Of a stretch of DNA of 64,000 bases, positions 33,427 to 42,948 are shown piece after piece. The notes under the pieces are model-generated. The model made no database searches. It saw nothing but the letters and a program-made list of their open reading frames with translations, and had not been told where the DNA came from. The first letter of the stretch is position 1, and each line of letters starts with the position of its first letter. A program made the translations under genes and the position numbers. Origin of the DNA: UBA6772 sp965183875 (lineage in GTDB: Bacteria; Bacteroidota; Bacteroidia; Flavobacteriales; UBA7430). The stretch is from the NCBI GenBank assembly GCA_965183875.1, contig CBCYMK010000002.1, forward strand, positions 1-64,000. Direction: 5' to 3'.

Positions 33427-35310
33427 TTATTTAACCTCTTCGAAGTCAACGTCAGTTACATCTTCTGTTGCTGGCTCAGCTTCTGTAGCTTGACCTTCAG
33501 CACCTGCTTCAGACTGAGCATACATCTCTTGAGAAGCCGCTTGGAAAATTTCATTTAAAACAGCCATTGAAACATCAATTGCATTTAAATCTTCTGCTTC
33601 ATGCGCTTTTTTCAAGTCTGCAATCGCAGCTTCGATAGGTGCTTTTTTATCTTCCGGTAATTTATCACCGAATTCAGCAAGTTGCTTTTCAGTTTGGAAA
33701 ATTGTTTGATCAGCTTCGTTCAACTTATCAACTCTTTCCTTAACTTCTTTATCAGCTTCTTCGTTAGCTTTAGCTTCATCACGCATTTTTTGGATCTCTT
33801 CGTCAGAAAGACTTGAAGAAGACTCAATTTTAATGTGCTGTTCTTTTCCTGTAGCTTTATCTTTAGCAGAAACTTTCATGATCCCATTGGCATCAATATC
33901 GAAAGAAACTTCAATTTGAGGAGTTCCTCTTTGAGCTGGTGGAATGTCGGTTAATTGGAAACGACCTAATGACTTGTTATCTGCTGCCATAGAACGCTCA
34001 CCTTGTGCTACGTGAATATCTACTGCCGGTTGGTTATCAGCCGCCGTAGAGAACACTTGAGATTTGTTCGTAGGTATAGTAGTGTTTGCATCAATCAATT
34101 TAGTGAATACTCCACCCATTGTTTCGATACCTAAAGAAAGAGGAGTAACATCTAATAAAAGAACGTCTTTTACTTCACCTGTTAAAACACCACCTTGAAT
34201 AGCTGCACCAACGGCAACAACCTCATCAGGGTTAACACCTTTAGAAGGTTTCTTACCAAAGAAATCTTCAACGATTGCTTGGATTGCAGGGATACGAGTA
34301 GAACCACCAACTAAAATTACTTCGTCAATTTCGTTTTTATCTAAACCAGAATCAGCTAAAGCTTTCTTACAAGGTTCGATAGAACGACGAATTAATGAAT
34401 CAGATAATTGCTCGAATTTAGAACGAGTTAAAGTTCTTACCAAGTGCTTAGGTCCTGAAGCAGTAGCAGTAACATATGGTAAGTTGATTTCTGTTTGCGC
34501 AGAGGCAGACAATTCAACTTTAGCTTTTTCAGCAGCTTCTTTTAAACGTTGAAGTGCCATAGGGTCTTCACGTAAATCGATCGATTCTTCAGCTTTAAAC
34601 TCTTCAGCTAACCAATTGATTAAAACTTGATCAAAGTCATCACCACCTAAATGAGTATCACCATTAGTAGATTTCACTTCGAATACACCGTCACCTAATT
34701 CAAGGATAGAGATATCGAAAGTACCTCCACCGAGGTCAAATACAGCGATATTAATATCGTTGTCTTTTTTATCTAAACCGTAAGCTAAAGCAGCTGCAGT
34801 AGGTTCGTTTATGATACGACGAACTTTTAATCCAGCAATTTCACCAGCTTCTTTAGTCGCGTGTCTTTGAGCATCGTTAAAATAAGCAGGAACTGTAATT
34901 ACAGCTTCAGTAACTTCTTGCCCTAAATATTCCTCAGCAGTTTTCTTCATTTTTTGAAGAACCATAGCAGAAATTTCTTGAGCCGTAAATAAACGACCGT
35001 CGATGTCTACACGAGGAGTATTGTTTTCACCTTTTACTACTGTATAAGGTACATTCTTAATTTCTTTCGCACATTTGTCGAAAGACTCACCCATAAAACG
35101 CTTAATAGAAGAAATCGTTTTTGTAGGGTTTGTAATAGCCTGACGTTTTGCAGGATCACCTACTTTACGCTCACCACCTTCAATAAAGGCTACAATCGAT
35201 GGAGTAGTTCTTTTTCCTTCCGCGTTAGCGATAACGACAGGTTCATTACCTTCCATTACCGATACACAAGAGTTCGTTGTTCCCAAGTCAATTCCGATAA
35301 TTTTACTCAT
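33427..35310 (-). CDS. dnaK: Molecular chaperone DnaK (Hsp70)
   Basis: 627 residues. The N-terminus is IIGIDLGTTNSCVSVMEGN, the ATPase signatures are FDLGGGTFDISIL and ILVGGSTRIPAIQ, and the substrate-binding domain has DVTPLSLGIETMGGVFTKLI. The C-terminal lid ends with an acidic TDVDFEEVK tail, the usual Bacteroidota form. It acts with DnaJ and GrpE in protein folding and disaggregation; neither partner is in this window. No CIRCE operator (TTAGCACTC-N9-GAGTGCTAA) is visible upstream, so HrcA control is not supported. It is a single gene between terminators. Confidence 0.98.
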   Translation of the reverse strand: MSKIIGIDLGTTNSCVSVMEGNEPVVIANAEGKRTTPSIVAFIEGGERKVGDPAKRQAITNPTKTISSIKRFMGESFDKCAKEIKNVPYTVVKGENNTPRVDIDGRLFTAQEISAMVLQKMKKTAEEYLGQEVTEAVITVPAYFNDAQRHATKEAGEIAGLKVRRIINEPTAAALAYGLDKKDNDINIAVFDLGGGTFDISILELGDGVFEVKSTNGDTHLGGDDFDQVLINWLAEEFKAEESIDLREDPMALQRLKEAAEKAKVELSASAQTEINLPYVTATASGPKHLVRTLTRSKFEQLSDSLIRRSIEPCKKALADSGLDKNEIDEVILVGGSTRIPAIQAIVEDFFGKKPSKGVNPDEVVAVGAAIQGGVLTGEVKDVLLLDVTPLSLGIETMGGVFTKLIDANTTIPTNKSQVFSTAADNQPAVDIHVAQGERSMAADNKSLGRFQLTDIPPAQRGTPQIEVSFDIDANGIMKVSAKDKATGKEQHIKIESSSSLSDEEIQKMRDEAKANEEADKEVKERVDKLNEADQTIFQTEKQLAEFGDKLPEDKKAPIEAAIADLKKAHEAEDLNAIDVSMAVLNEIFQAASQEMYAQSEAGAEGQATEAEPATEDVTDVDFEEVK

Positions 35311-35394
35311 AATCTAATGTATTAATTAGTTCTTGTTTGTTTCTGCAGGTCCATAAGTCAATCTCTATGCCATTCGAAAAAAAAATGTATTAGG

Positions 35395-35440
35395 CATAAA
35401 AAAAGCCATGTTTTGACAGAGCACCATCAAAACATGACAT
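35395..35440 (-). terminator. Terminator after the 371-residue lipoprotein gene
   Basis: CATGTTTTGA (35407-35416) and TCAAAACATG (35427-35436) form a perfect 10-bp stem with a 10-base loop. Read on the minus strand it is followed by GGCTTTTTTT. It separates the lipoprotein gene from dnaK. Confidence 0.75.
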
Positions 35441-35457
35441 ATAAAATGACAGACTGT

Positions 35458-36573
35458 CTAGTTTCCGTAAGAAATTTCTATTTCATTATCGCCATTCAAT
35501 TGGAAAGACCCAAAGTTTAGGTGCTTTGTAATATCGTTTGTGGCAATTTCGTCGTTTGTAGAATTCGTTATTTTCACGTTTTCAACACTGTCAGAAGTAC
35601 GAGAGGAAAGAATACCTATACCATTTTCAATATTTGAATATTCTGGTCGGTCTAGTACCAAGGAGCTTGTATTTTGATTTAAGACCAAATAAGTAGATAG
35701 ATCTTCTCCTGCTGCCAATAGTTTAAAATCTAAACAAGAATGGGTAATAGAGAAACCTGAACCTCCACCAGAATCTGGATTCATCCCCACTACCAACCTA
35801 CGTAGACTTGGGTCTTCAGGAATGTTTGAAGCTATAAAATTTAAAAACTGGTAAAAATCAATTGTATAACTCATCTTGTCTCCACCATTAGAATCGTTCG
35901 ATAATCGACTAGGGAAATTTAATACAATAGACTTATTAAGAGTATCTCCTACACCAGTAACAGAAAATTCCTGATAATGAAAAGTCATTGAAAGCTCGTA
36001 CATCTCACCACCTGCAACAGTCTTCCACTCTACTTTAGGATTACTATTAGTCCGTATAGTTAAAGGTGAATAACTATTTGGTCTAGTAATATTAACAGGG
36101 GTAAGAATAGAAATAGGGTTTTTAGTAAAAGCGATTAAGGTATCGTTAGATTTTCTATACACTTCTGCACTGTAGAAAAATTCCTTATCTAATTCTTCAG
36201 ATGATTTATAGATCACCTGTGTAGGGGAACTAAAAATCCCTTCAGGTTTTTCAAATTCTGTAGTAGCTTCTAGTTCAATAGATTTCCTAAGAACCCACTC
36301 TTGGTTAGGGATAGAACTTTCTTCGAGTTCTAAAAGACGTAAACCTACATCCTCACCAGAATAATTTAGTGAGTCAAATTCTTGAGCCATAGACATTATA
36401 TCACCCTGTCCTAAAAAAGCTTTATTGAGTTTAATATAATGAACCGTATCTTCTGCATTAAGGATACCGTATACTACAGGTACATCTTTCCAATCGGCAG
36501 TAATTTTCAATTCGTTATCACAAGCCGTAAAAAGAGCCAGTAAACTAAGTGCTAAAAGTGTTTTTCTAATCAT
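35458..36573 (-). CDS. Lipoprotein of unknown function
   Basis: 371 residues with a lipobox (LLALFTACDN, Cys at 18). The mature protein starts ELKITADWKDVPVVYGILNA and continues with EDTVHYIKLNKAFLGQGD, a pattern I associate with Bacteroidota lipoproteins that begin with a carboxypeptidase-like beta sandwich. No enzyme motif is seen. The rest is predicted beta-rich, with one cysteine late (THSCLDFKLL). It is divergent from the next gene, with 52 bp between them. It could be an outer-membrane-facing accessory factor; no function can be assigned. Confidence 0.75.
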   Translation of the reverse strand: MIRKTLLALSLLALFTACDNELKITADWKDVPVVYGILNAEDTVHYIKLNKAFLGQGDIMSMAQEFDSLNYSGEDVGLRLLELEESSIPNQEWVLRKSIELEATTEFEKPEGIFSSPTQVIYKSSEELDKEFFYSAEVYRKSNDTLIAFTKNPISILTPVNITRPNSYSPLTIRTNSNPKVEWKTVAGGEMYELSMTFHYQEFSVTGVGDTLNKSIVLNFPSRLSNDSNGGDKMSYTIDFYQFLNFIASNIPEDPSLRRLVVGMNPDSGGGSGFSITHSCLDFKLLAAGEDLSTYLVLNQNTSSLVLDRPEYSNIENGIGILSSRTSDSVENVKITNSTNDEIATNDITKHLNFGSFQLNGDNEIEISYGN

Positions 36574-36625
36574 GAAACAAAGGTATAATATTTTCTTACT
36601 TTTGTTAGTTAAATAATTCCGGTCT

Positions 36626-37813
36626 ATGAAACAATTATCGTGCCTCTATACACTTGTCCTTTTCATTAGCATACAAGCTATTGGGCAACAAACAGTTCAC
36701 AAAAAACTGAATCAGCTAATGCTAGACGAATCGTTTAGCGAGTTAAATTCTATTTGGCCTGTACTTACCAACGACGATAACTTCTTTGTTTTCGATAATG
36801 GAGAGTATTTTATGAATCGTACAAAAGCCGGCAGCCCTTATGCAATAATGGCACAGTGGGAAAACGAGTTGGAAAGCTTTAGTATTAGAACCTCTATAAT
36901 GTTAGGCCCTGTAGAAAGTATGAGTCAGAGCCTAGGACTAATATTAAGAGCTAGTAAAGATGGACAATCTGCTATTATATGCGATATAAATAAGTTCCAT
37001 AGGTTTAGAATACGTCAGTTGGTAGATGGGAAATATGTAATTATTAGCACGGAAGGAAAAGAAGGTTGGATAAAAGACTCTGCCATTAAAGGGATTAACG
37101 AGTACAACGATATTAATATAAGAACAAACGGTACAGACCACGACTTATATATTAATGGCTTACTTATCTATAGTTTTAGAGTTGAAGGATTAAAAGCGGG
37201 TAGCTTCGGCTTATTTGTAGGTCCTGAAACAAAAGGACGTGTGGATTTCATTAGTGTTCACGCTGATGAATTATATAGAGATAAAAATAAAATTTACTTA
37301 ACTGACGAAGAAGTTCGCGAGTTGATGTCTGATAATGAGAAATTAAAACAAGAACTAGAACAATCCTTAGATGCTCGCGCTTTAGAATTAGAAAATGCAA
37401 TTCGTATTTTAGAAAACCAGCTAAAAACAATGCGTTTAATAAACACTCAGCTAGATAAAGAAAATAGCGAATACGCAGTTATTAAGTCTGCCGTTGACAC
37501 CAACCATGTGAATTTACTGATGGATTTAAGCCAAAAAGTAATTAACAATACAATGGAAAACCGTCAATTAAAAATTGAAAACAAATTAATTACAGACTCA
37601 CTAAGTAAGGTGAAAATTCATTTTGAGAATTTAGAATTAGAGTTATTTCAAAAGGTAATTGACAAAAAGGTAGAAGAACAACATTTTATTGATTCTATAT
37701 TAACCCAATATTGTATCGTAGATACTGTATTTTTGCCTCTAGATACCTTAGGAATCGATACACTTAGAATTGATTCTATCCGTAGAACAAACCCAATACT
37801 AGAAAAAGAGTAA
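36626..37813 (+). CDS. Secreted protein with concanavalin-like domain and coiled coil
   Basis: 395 residues with a signal peptide (SIQAIGQQ). Residues about 35-205 look like a LamG/DUF1080-type beta-sandwich (FFVFDNGEYFMNRTKAG, LGLILRASKDGQSAIICDIN, and GSFGLFVGPETKGRVDFISV). Residues about 225-345 form a long coiled coil (LSDNEKLKQELEQSL, ELENAIRILENQLKTM). The end is a tail with repeated DTLxID. The role is unknown; the layout suggests a carbohydrate- or surface-binding head on a stalk. It is followed after 1 bp by panB, so it may share its transcript, although the functions are not related. Confidence 0.75.
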   Translation: MKQLSCLYTLVLFISIQAIGQQTVHKKLNQLMLDESFSELNSIWPVLTNDDNFFVFDNGEYFMNRTKAGSPYAIMAQWENELESFSIRTSIMLGPVESMSQSLGLILRASKDGQSAIICDINKFHRFRIRQLVDGKYVIISTEGKEGWIKDSAIKGINEYNDINIRTNGTDHDLYINGLLIYSFRVEGLKAGSFGLFVGPETKGRVDFISVHADELYRDKNKIYLTDEEVRELMSDNEKLKQELEQSLDARALELENAIRILENQLKTMRLINTQLDKENSEYAVIKSAVDTNHVNLLMDLSQKVINNTMENRQLKIENKLITDSLSKVKIHFENLELELFQKVIDKKVEEQHFIDSILTQYCIVDTVFLPLDTLGIDTLRIDSIRRTNPILEKE

Positions 37814-37814
37814 T

Positions 37815-38633
37815 ATGTCTATTCACAAAAAAGATTTCAAAAAAATCACCACCAATGTACTTCAGGAGATGAAGCGCAATGGAGAGAAAATTAGTATGCT
37901 TACTGCCTATGACTACACCATGGCAAAAATGGTAGATATGGCTGGTATAGACGTTATTCTTGTAGGTGATTCTGCCTCTAACGTTATGGCTGGACATGAA
38001 ACGACACTCCCAATAACTTTAGACCAAATGATTTACCATGCTTCTTCTGTTGTAAGAGCAGTAGACAGAGCTCTGGTGGTTGTAGACTTACCTTTCGGTA
38101 CTTACCAAGGGAATTCTAAAGAAGCTTTAAACTCTGCCATTAAAGTGATGAAAGAGTCTGGTGGGCACTCTATAAAAATTGAAGGTGGGGCTGAAATTAT
38201 TGAATCGGTACAAAGAATTTTAACAGCCGGGATTCCGGTTATGGGACACTTAGGTTTAACACCGCAATCGATTTATAAATTTGGAACCTATACCGTAAGA
38301 GCAAAACAGGAAGAAGAAGCTAACAAGCTTATTGAAGACGCTAAATTACTTGAAGCAACTGGTTGCTTTGCTTTAGTACTCGAAAAAGTTCCTGCAGCCT
38401 TAGCTCAAAAAGTTGCCGAAACAATCTCTATTCCTGTTATCGGTATTGGTGCAGGATCTGGTGTAGACGGACAAGTATTGGTAACACACGATTTATTAGG
38501 GATGACTCATGAGTTTAGCCCACGATTCCTAAGACGTTACCTCTCATTATTTGATGAAATTACAGGAGCTATTAAAGCCTATGTACAAGATGTAAAATCG
38601 GTTGATTTCCCGAACGAAAAAGAACAATATTAA
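37815..38633 (+). CDS. panB: 3-methyl-2-oxobutanoate hydroxymethyltransferase
   Basis: 272 residues, the standard length. KISMLTAYDYTMAKMVD, ILVGDSASNVMAGHETTLPI (metal and substrate site), GTYQGNSKEALNSAIKVMKE, KIEGGAE and VIGIGAGSGVDGQVLVTHD are all present. PanB adds a hydroxymethyl group from methylene-tetrahydrofolate to 2-oxoisovalerate, the valine precursor made by the ilv enzymes, in the first step of pantothenate and CoA synthesis. No panC or panD is in the window. The last base of its stop codon is the first of the next gene (TAATG). Confidence 0.97.
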   Translation: MSIHKKDFKKITTNVLQEMKRNGEKISMLTAYDYTMAKMVDMAGIDVILVGDSASNVMAGHETTLPITLDQMIYHASSVVRAVDRALVVVDLPFGTYQGNSKEALNSAIKVMKESGGHSIKIEGGAEIIESVQRILTAGIPVMGHLGLTPQSIYKFGTYTVRAKQEEEANKLIEDAKLLEATGCFALVLEKVPAALAQKVAETISIPVIGIGAGSGVDGQVLVTHDLLGMTHEFSPRFLRRYLSLFDEITGAIKAYVQDVKSVDFPNEKEQY

Positions 38634-39301
38634 TGTTGGAGGTACTTTACGAAGACAACCATATTATTGCCGTAAATAAAAAAGCAGGCGATCTAGTACA
38701 AGGAGATAAAACGGGAGACAAACCTCTGGGTGAGTTTGTGAAAGATTATCTACGTGAAAAATACAACAAACCTGGAAACATCTTCTGTGGCGTAATTCAC
38801 CGCTTAGACCGGCCTGTAAGTGGACTGGTTATTTTTGCAAAAACAAGCAAAGCTCTTTCTCGTATGAATACACTTTTCAGAGAAAAGACCATTCAAAAAA
38901 CCTACTGGGCAATCGTAGAAAAAGCTCCATTAAAAAGTGAAGATCGGTTAGAACATTACTTGATTAAGAATCAGCAAAAGAATAAATCTAGAGCTTTCCT
39001 AAAACCCTACGATGGAGCTTTACATACTGTACTAGACTATAAAACACTTAAATCGCTAGACCGCTACACACTACTTCAGGTAAAACCTATAACGGGAAGG
39101 CATCATCAAATACGAGTGCAACTCTCCACTATGGGATCCATTATTAAAGGAGATTTAAAATACGGCGCTAAACGCTCTAACAAAGACGCCTCTATTTGCT
39201 TACACGCCAGAGAAATTCATTTTATCCATCCTGTAAAAAAGGAAGCGATTACGATAACCGCTCCACCTCCTAAAGATCCTCTTTGGGATGCGTGTAACTA
39301 A
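38633..39301 (+). CDS. RluA-family RNA pseudouridine synthase
   Basis: 222 residues, catalytic domain only, without an S4 domain. The signature HRLDRPVSGLVIFAKTSKAL has the catalytic Asp. YWAIVEK, PITGRHHQIRVQLSTMG and the C-terminal SICLHAREIHFIHP are typical. The target (23S rRNA or tRNA) cannot be told from sequence; short stand-alone members include the RluA and TruC groups. It overlaps panB by one base and is followed by a weak terminator. Confidence 0.9.
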   Translation: MLEVLYEDNHIIAVNKKAGDLVQGDKTGDKPLGEFVKDYLREKYNKPGNIFCGVIHRLDRPVSGLVIFAKTSKALSRMNTLFREKTIQKTYWAIVEKAPLKSEDRLEHYLIKNQQKNKSRAFLKPYDGALHTVLDYKTLKSLDRYTLLQVKPITGRHHQIRVQLSTMGSIIKGDLKYGAKRSNKDASICLHAREIHFIHPVKKEAITITAPPPKDPLWDACN

Positions 39302-39317
39302 AACATAAATTAATCAA

Positions 39318-39353
39318 CCAAAAAAAAAGAACAATAGTTAGCTCCTTTTTTTT
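39318..39353. terminator. Possible bidirectional terminator between convergent genes
   Basis: An A-run, AGAAC, and GCTCC with a T-run can form an A/T-tract hairpin between the convergent RluA-type gene and the 1184-residue gene. The G+C core is small, so the call is weak. Confidence 0.4.
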
Positions 39354-39365
39354 GCAATGGTTTTT

Positions 39366-42300
39366 CTATTTAATTCTCTTCTCTACCGAGCCATCATTAT
39401 ACAGGTAAATTAGTGTTGTTCCAACAGGAGCTGTTTCTTCATCAACCTCCTGTCCTAACATATTAACTACTCTTGCAAGCGTACGAATATCATTAGGGTG
39501 AATAGGAGCTACATCGTGCATCCATTGAGGTAAGTTTGGAGATAATTCCACTCGTGAACCACTTACATCTACAAAGGAGAAATCATCTACTTCGGAAGAC
39601 ATAAACACTTGATATCCTTGGCCAGGCACTAATTCTCCAATTCCATTAAAACCAATTTCTGGCCAATAAATATGTCCGAAATTATTTTTTGCTACAACAA
39701 TACTTTCTGAGATAGCTTCGAAACAAGCTGCAGTATTTTGTTCGTAATTTAAGTTATATCCAATTATATTCCATCCTTGGTATAAATCTATTGGAATAGG
39801 AGCTACAAGACTTTCTAAAGTTTCGTTTTCCTGAGTAAGTTCATAATATAATACTTCTATAATTTCTAGTTCTTCAATACGCGCTATGGGGTAAATACAC
39901 GAACCATCATCTTCAGTAGCAAAAGGGTTATACTCAACAAACAAAACATCAGTACAACCATTAATAATTACGTTTTCACAAGATTGATCTTCGATAGATG
40001 CATTTGGAGAAAATTCATAAAAAGCATCATAGGTACAACCTTCATAAACACAGGAACCATCATCATCTGTAGCTAAAGAATTGTAATTACTTGCCGTTTC
40101 ATCTGTACAGGCTTCCATAAAAACAATTAAACCGTTAGAACAAAGAGAAGACAGAGAAGCATCATCATCAAATATTAACATTGAATTATTAGAGTAAGAC
40201 AATGATTGATACGGTATTAGATCGTACAAATTTGTCCCATTTACTAAATACAAACTCAATTCTTCTGACTCAACAGCGCCATCAACAGATAAGGTACCAG
40301 AGTCATCGCCCCAAATGGTTAAAGAAGTCATGCTAAACCCATAAATTAACTCTGAACCAAAAACAACATTATTTGCATTAAGAGCTACTATATAAGCAGA
40401 CTCATTAAGACTTGGAAGAGAGCTCATAAAATCTTGAGTAAATAATAAACTCATATTATTCCCTGTAATACTTCCGGAATAAGTTAATGGAACGACACAG
40501 TTATTTTGATCTGAATAAATACAAGTCCCATCTTCAGTATTAACATCAATCGACTCATTCCCTATAGGAGTAATATAGTTACTTGCAGAAGGGTCTGTAC
40601 AACCCAAAACAGTAATTTGAGTAAGAGCACCATTTAAACAAAGGGTTTGAACATTTGGAATTGTATTAATAACCATTGTTGAATTCTCTGTGTAATTTAT
40701 ATTCTCATTTAATTCAAGTAAGAAATAATTATTCCCATCTACTAAATAAAAAGATATCGATTCCCAGCTAAGAGCACCATCTATAACATCTGTTTGTGTG
40801 TCATCTCCCCAAATTGTAATAGAACTAACATTTGATTGCTGAATACTTGTAGAACCAACTACAGAACCATTAGCTGTCATTGCTACTATGTATGCATCTT
40901 CAGAATTTGTACTTAAATCTGAAGAAAAGTTTGATGTAAACAGGATATTCATATTTGACCCTGTGATTAAACCACTATATGTATTTGGTAAAACACAAGG
41001 TAAACTACTTACACTGTACACACATAAACTTTCGTTATTCAATGTTGCTGTAACATCGTAATTTAAGGCACTAGGATTTGTACAACCTTCAAAATAACAA
41101 GAGTTATTACTTGTATTTGCTGTAATATCATAATTTGTTGCTGAGGGATCGGTACAACCTACATAAGCACAGAAAGCAAAATCTGTAGCCAAAGCATTAT
41201 AATTATTAGCTAAAGGTTCTTGACAGCCTACAACTTCAAGCTCATCGCAAACACCATCGTTATCTGTATCATTTATACATAGATTTTCGCAGGTATAATA
41301 TTCGAAAGGCAAACTACAAGAACCGTCATCTTCATTAGCAATTTCAAAATAATTACAAGCTAAAGCATTTGTACAACCTAAGAAAAGACAATAAGTAGGT
41401 ACATTAGCTTGGCTATTGTAATTGTTTGCTAATTCATTCATACAACCTTCAATCAAACAAGAATTGTCATCATCTGTTGCTAGCCCATCGTAATTTGTAG
41501 CCGACTGATTTGTACAACCCATACGGAAACAAGAACCATCATCGCTGGTTGCGTTTACATTATAGTTATCTGCCCAAAATAAGCTACAAGCTGCTAGAGT
41601 ACAAGAACCATCATCGTTAGTTGCATTTGAATTGTAATTATCGGCCCAATTTGACATACATGCAAAAAGAACACAGGAACCATCATCGATAGTTACATTA
41701 GAATTGTAATTGTCTGCCCATTGAGATGAACATCCATTTAAATAACAAGAACCATCATCTTCAGTTGCATTTGAATCATAATTCTGAGCCCAACTTGAAG
41801 TACAAGCCACTAGCGTACAAGAACCATCATCTTCGGTTGCATTTGAATCATAATTATCGGCCCAAGCAGAAGTACAACCAAGAATTTCATCTTCATCACA
41901 AATCCCATTTAAATTTGAGTCGTTTAGACAATTACCCTCACAATCTAAATTAACAATCGGATATACACAGGATTCATCTTCCTCATTTGCATAAGCGTTA
42001 AAGTTACAAGCAGTATTATCTGTACATCCAGACTGAGCATTTATAATACATACAAGCATAGGGGTTTCAACATCGTTTACACTAACAAAATCATTAGCTA
42101 CGAACACATATTCATATGCTAATGAGTAAACATTTTCACCATCTACTAAATGAAAATTAATTAACTCTCCATTCTGTGCTCCATCAATTTCTGAAGTTAA
42201 AGGATCGTCAGGCCATAAAGACAATGATTGTGTAGTCTGACCAATAGAACTAGACCCAATTACTAGATTCATTGGGGATGTAGCAACAATATAAGCATCG

Positions 42301-42920
42301 GAAGATTGAACATTTAAAGACAATACAAAGTTTTCTGATAACAAGAAACTTGTAGAAGCTACAGTCTGCTCTTCATCTGAAAAAGGTAAGTACCACGTAG
42401 AACAAAACTCTACACAAGAACCATCGTCTGTATCTGCATCTTCATTAAAATTTTGTGCTAGCTCATCTGTACAACCTAAAATGGGTTCGACTTCACAAAA
42501 AACTTCAGTAATAGTAGGAGGAGCAACTTGTACTGCCAGGCCATTTGCTGTAAAAAATACAGATGTAGACATTACAACATCATACAAAACTGAACCATCA
42601 ACAATTTGAAATGAAATTAAGTCATTTGCTAATGCTCCATCAAGTCCACCTGTAGAACTATCATCACCCCAGACTGCAATAGTAGTTTGGCCTACGCCAT
42701 ACAACGGAGTAGAACCAACGACAATATCAGTTGGAGAAATAGCAACAAGGTAAGCAGATTCATTTATTAAACTAAGAGAGTTTGTAAAACCAGGCGTTAA
42801 CATTAAAGTCATATTAGACCCTGTATTTCCCTCAAAATGCAAAGGCAAGTCGCACTGCGCCAACCCCCTCAATGGGAAAGCTAACAGTACGATTGCAAAA
42901 TATTTATATAAGTTATTCAT
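39366..42920 (-). CDS. Secreted GCTD-repeat protein with four WGDD domains and T9SS-like C-terminus
   Basis: 1184 residues with a signal peptide (LLAFPLRGLAQC). It mixes two unit types. One is the short repeat GCTD-x-A-x-NYN-x3-A-x-DDGSC with two cysteines per unit. The other is a domain of about 115 residues with TGSNM near its start and WGDD in its middle, found four times (about 20-135, 170-290, 640-760, 805-930). An EF-hand-like module is DTDNDGVCDELEVVGC. The C-terminal domain (about 1040-1184) starts LYQGWNIIGYNL and ends in RVVNMLGQEVDEETAPVGTT plus a KRIK tail, resembling T9SS sorting domains. It lies 28 bp after the giant gene and is likely cotranscribed with it. Function unknown; a surface adhesin or matrix role is an inference. 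Confidence 0.8.
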   Translation of the reverse strand: MNNLYKYFAIVLLAFPLRGLAQCDLPLHFEGNTGSNMTLMLTPGFTNSLSLINESAYLVAISPTDIVVGSTPLYGVGQTTIAVWGDDSSTGGLDGALANDLISFQIVDGSVLYDVVMSTSVFFTANGLAVQVAPPTITEVFCEVEPILGCTDELAQNFNEDADTDDGSCVEFCSTWYLPFSDEEQTVASTSFLLSENFVLSLNVQSSDAYIVATSPMNLVIGSSSIGQTTQSLSLWPDDPLTSEIDGAQNGELINFHLVDGENVYSLAYEYVFVANDFVSVNDVETPMLVCIINAQSGCTDNTACNFNAYANEEDESCVYPIVNLDCEGNCLNDSNLNGICDEDEILGCTSAWADNYDSNATEDDGSCTLVACTSSWAQNYDSNATEDDGSCYLNGCSSQWADNYNSNVTIDDGSCVLFACMSNWADNYNSNATNDDGSCTLAACSLFWADNYNVNATSDDGSCFRMGCTNQSATNYDGLATDDDNSCLIEGCMNELANNYNSQANVPTYCLFLGCTNALACNYFEIANEDDGSCSLPFEYYTCENLCINDTDNDGVCDELEVVGCQEPLANNYNALATDFAFCAYVGCTDPSATNYDITANTSNNSCYFEGCTNPSALNYDVTATLNNESLCVYSVSSLPCVLPNTYSGLITGSNMNILFTSNFSSDLSTNSEDAYIVAMTANGSVVGSTSIQQSNVSSITIWGDDTQTDVIDGALSWESISFYLVDGNNYFLLELNENINYTENSTMVINTIPNVQTLCLNGALTQITVLGCTDPSASNYITPIGNESIDVNTEDGTCIYSDQNNCVVPLTYSGSITGNNMSLLFTQDFMSSLPSLNESAYIVALNANNVVFGSELIYGFSMTSLTIWGDDSGTLSVDGAVESEELSLYLVNGTNLYDLIPYQSLSYSNNSMLIFDDDASLSSLCSNGLIVFMEACTDETASNYNSLATDDDGSCVYEGCTYDAFYEFSPNASIEDQSCENVIINGCTDVLFVEYNPFATEDDGSCIYPIARIEELEIIEVLYYELTQENETLESLVAPIPIDLYQGWNIIGYNLNYEQNTAACFEAISESIVVAKNNFGHIYWPEIGFNGIGELVPGQGYQVFMSSEVDDFSFVDVSGSRVELSPNLPQWMHDVAPIHPNDIRTLARVVNMLGQEVDEETAPVGTTLIYLYNDGSVEKRIK

Positions 42921-42948
42921 GTCTCTAGTATAAAATTAATGAGTCCTC

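Noticed and set aside
35311..35394. CIRCE operator in front of dnaK
   Set aside because: No copy of TTAGCACTC or its inverse with a nine-base spacer is present.
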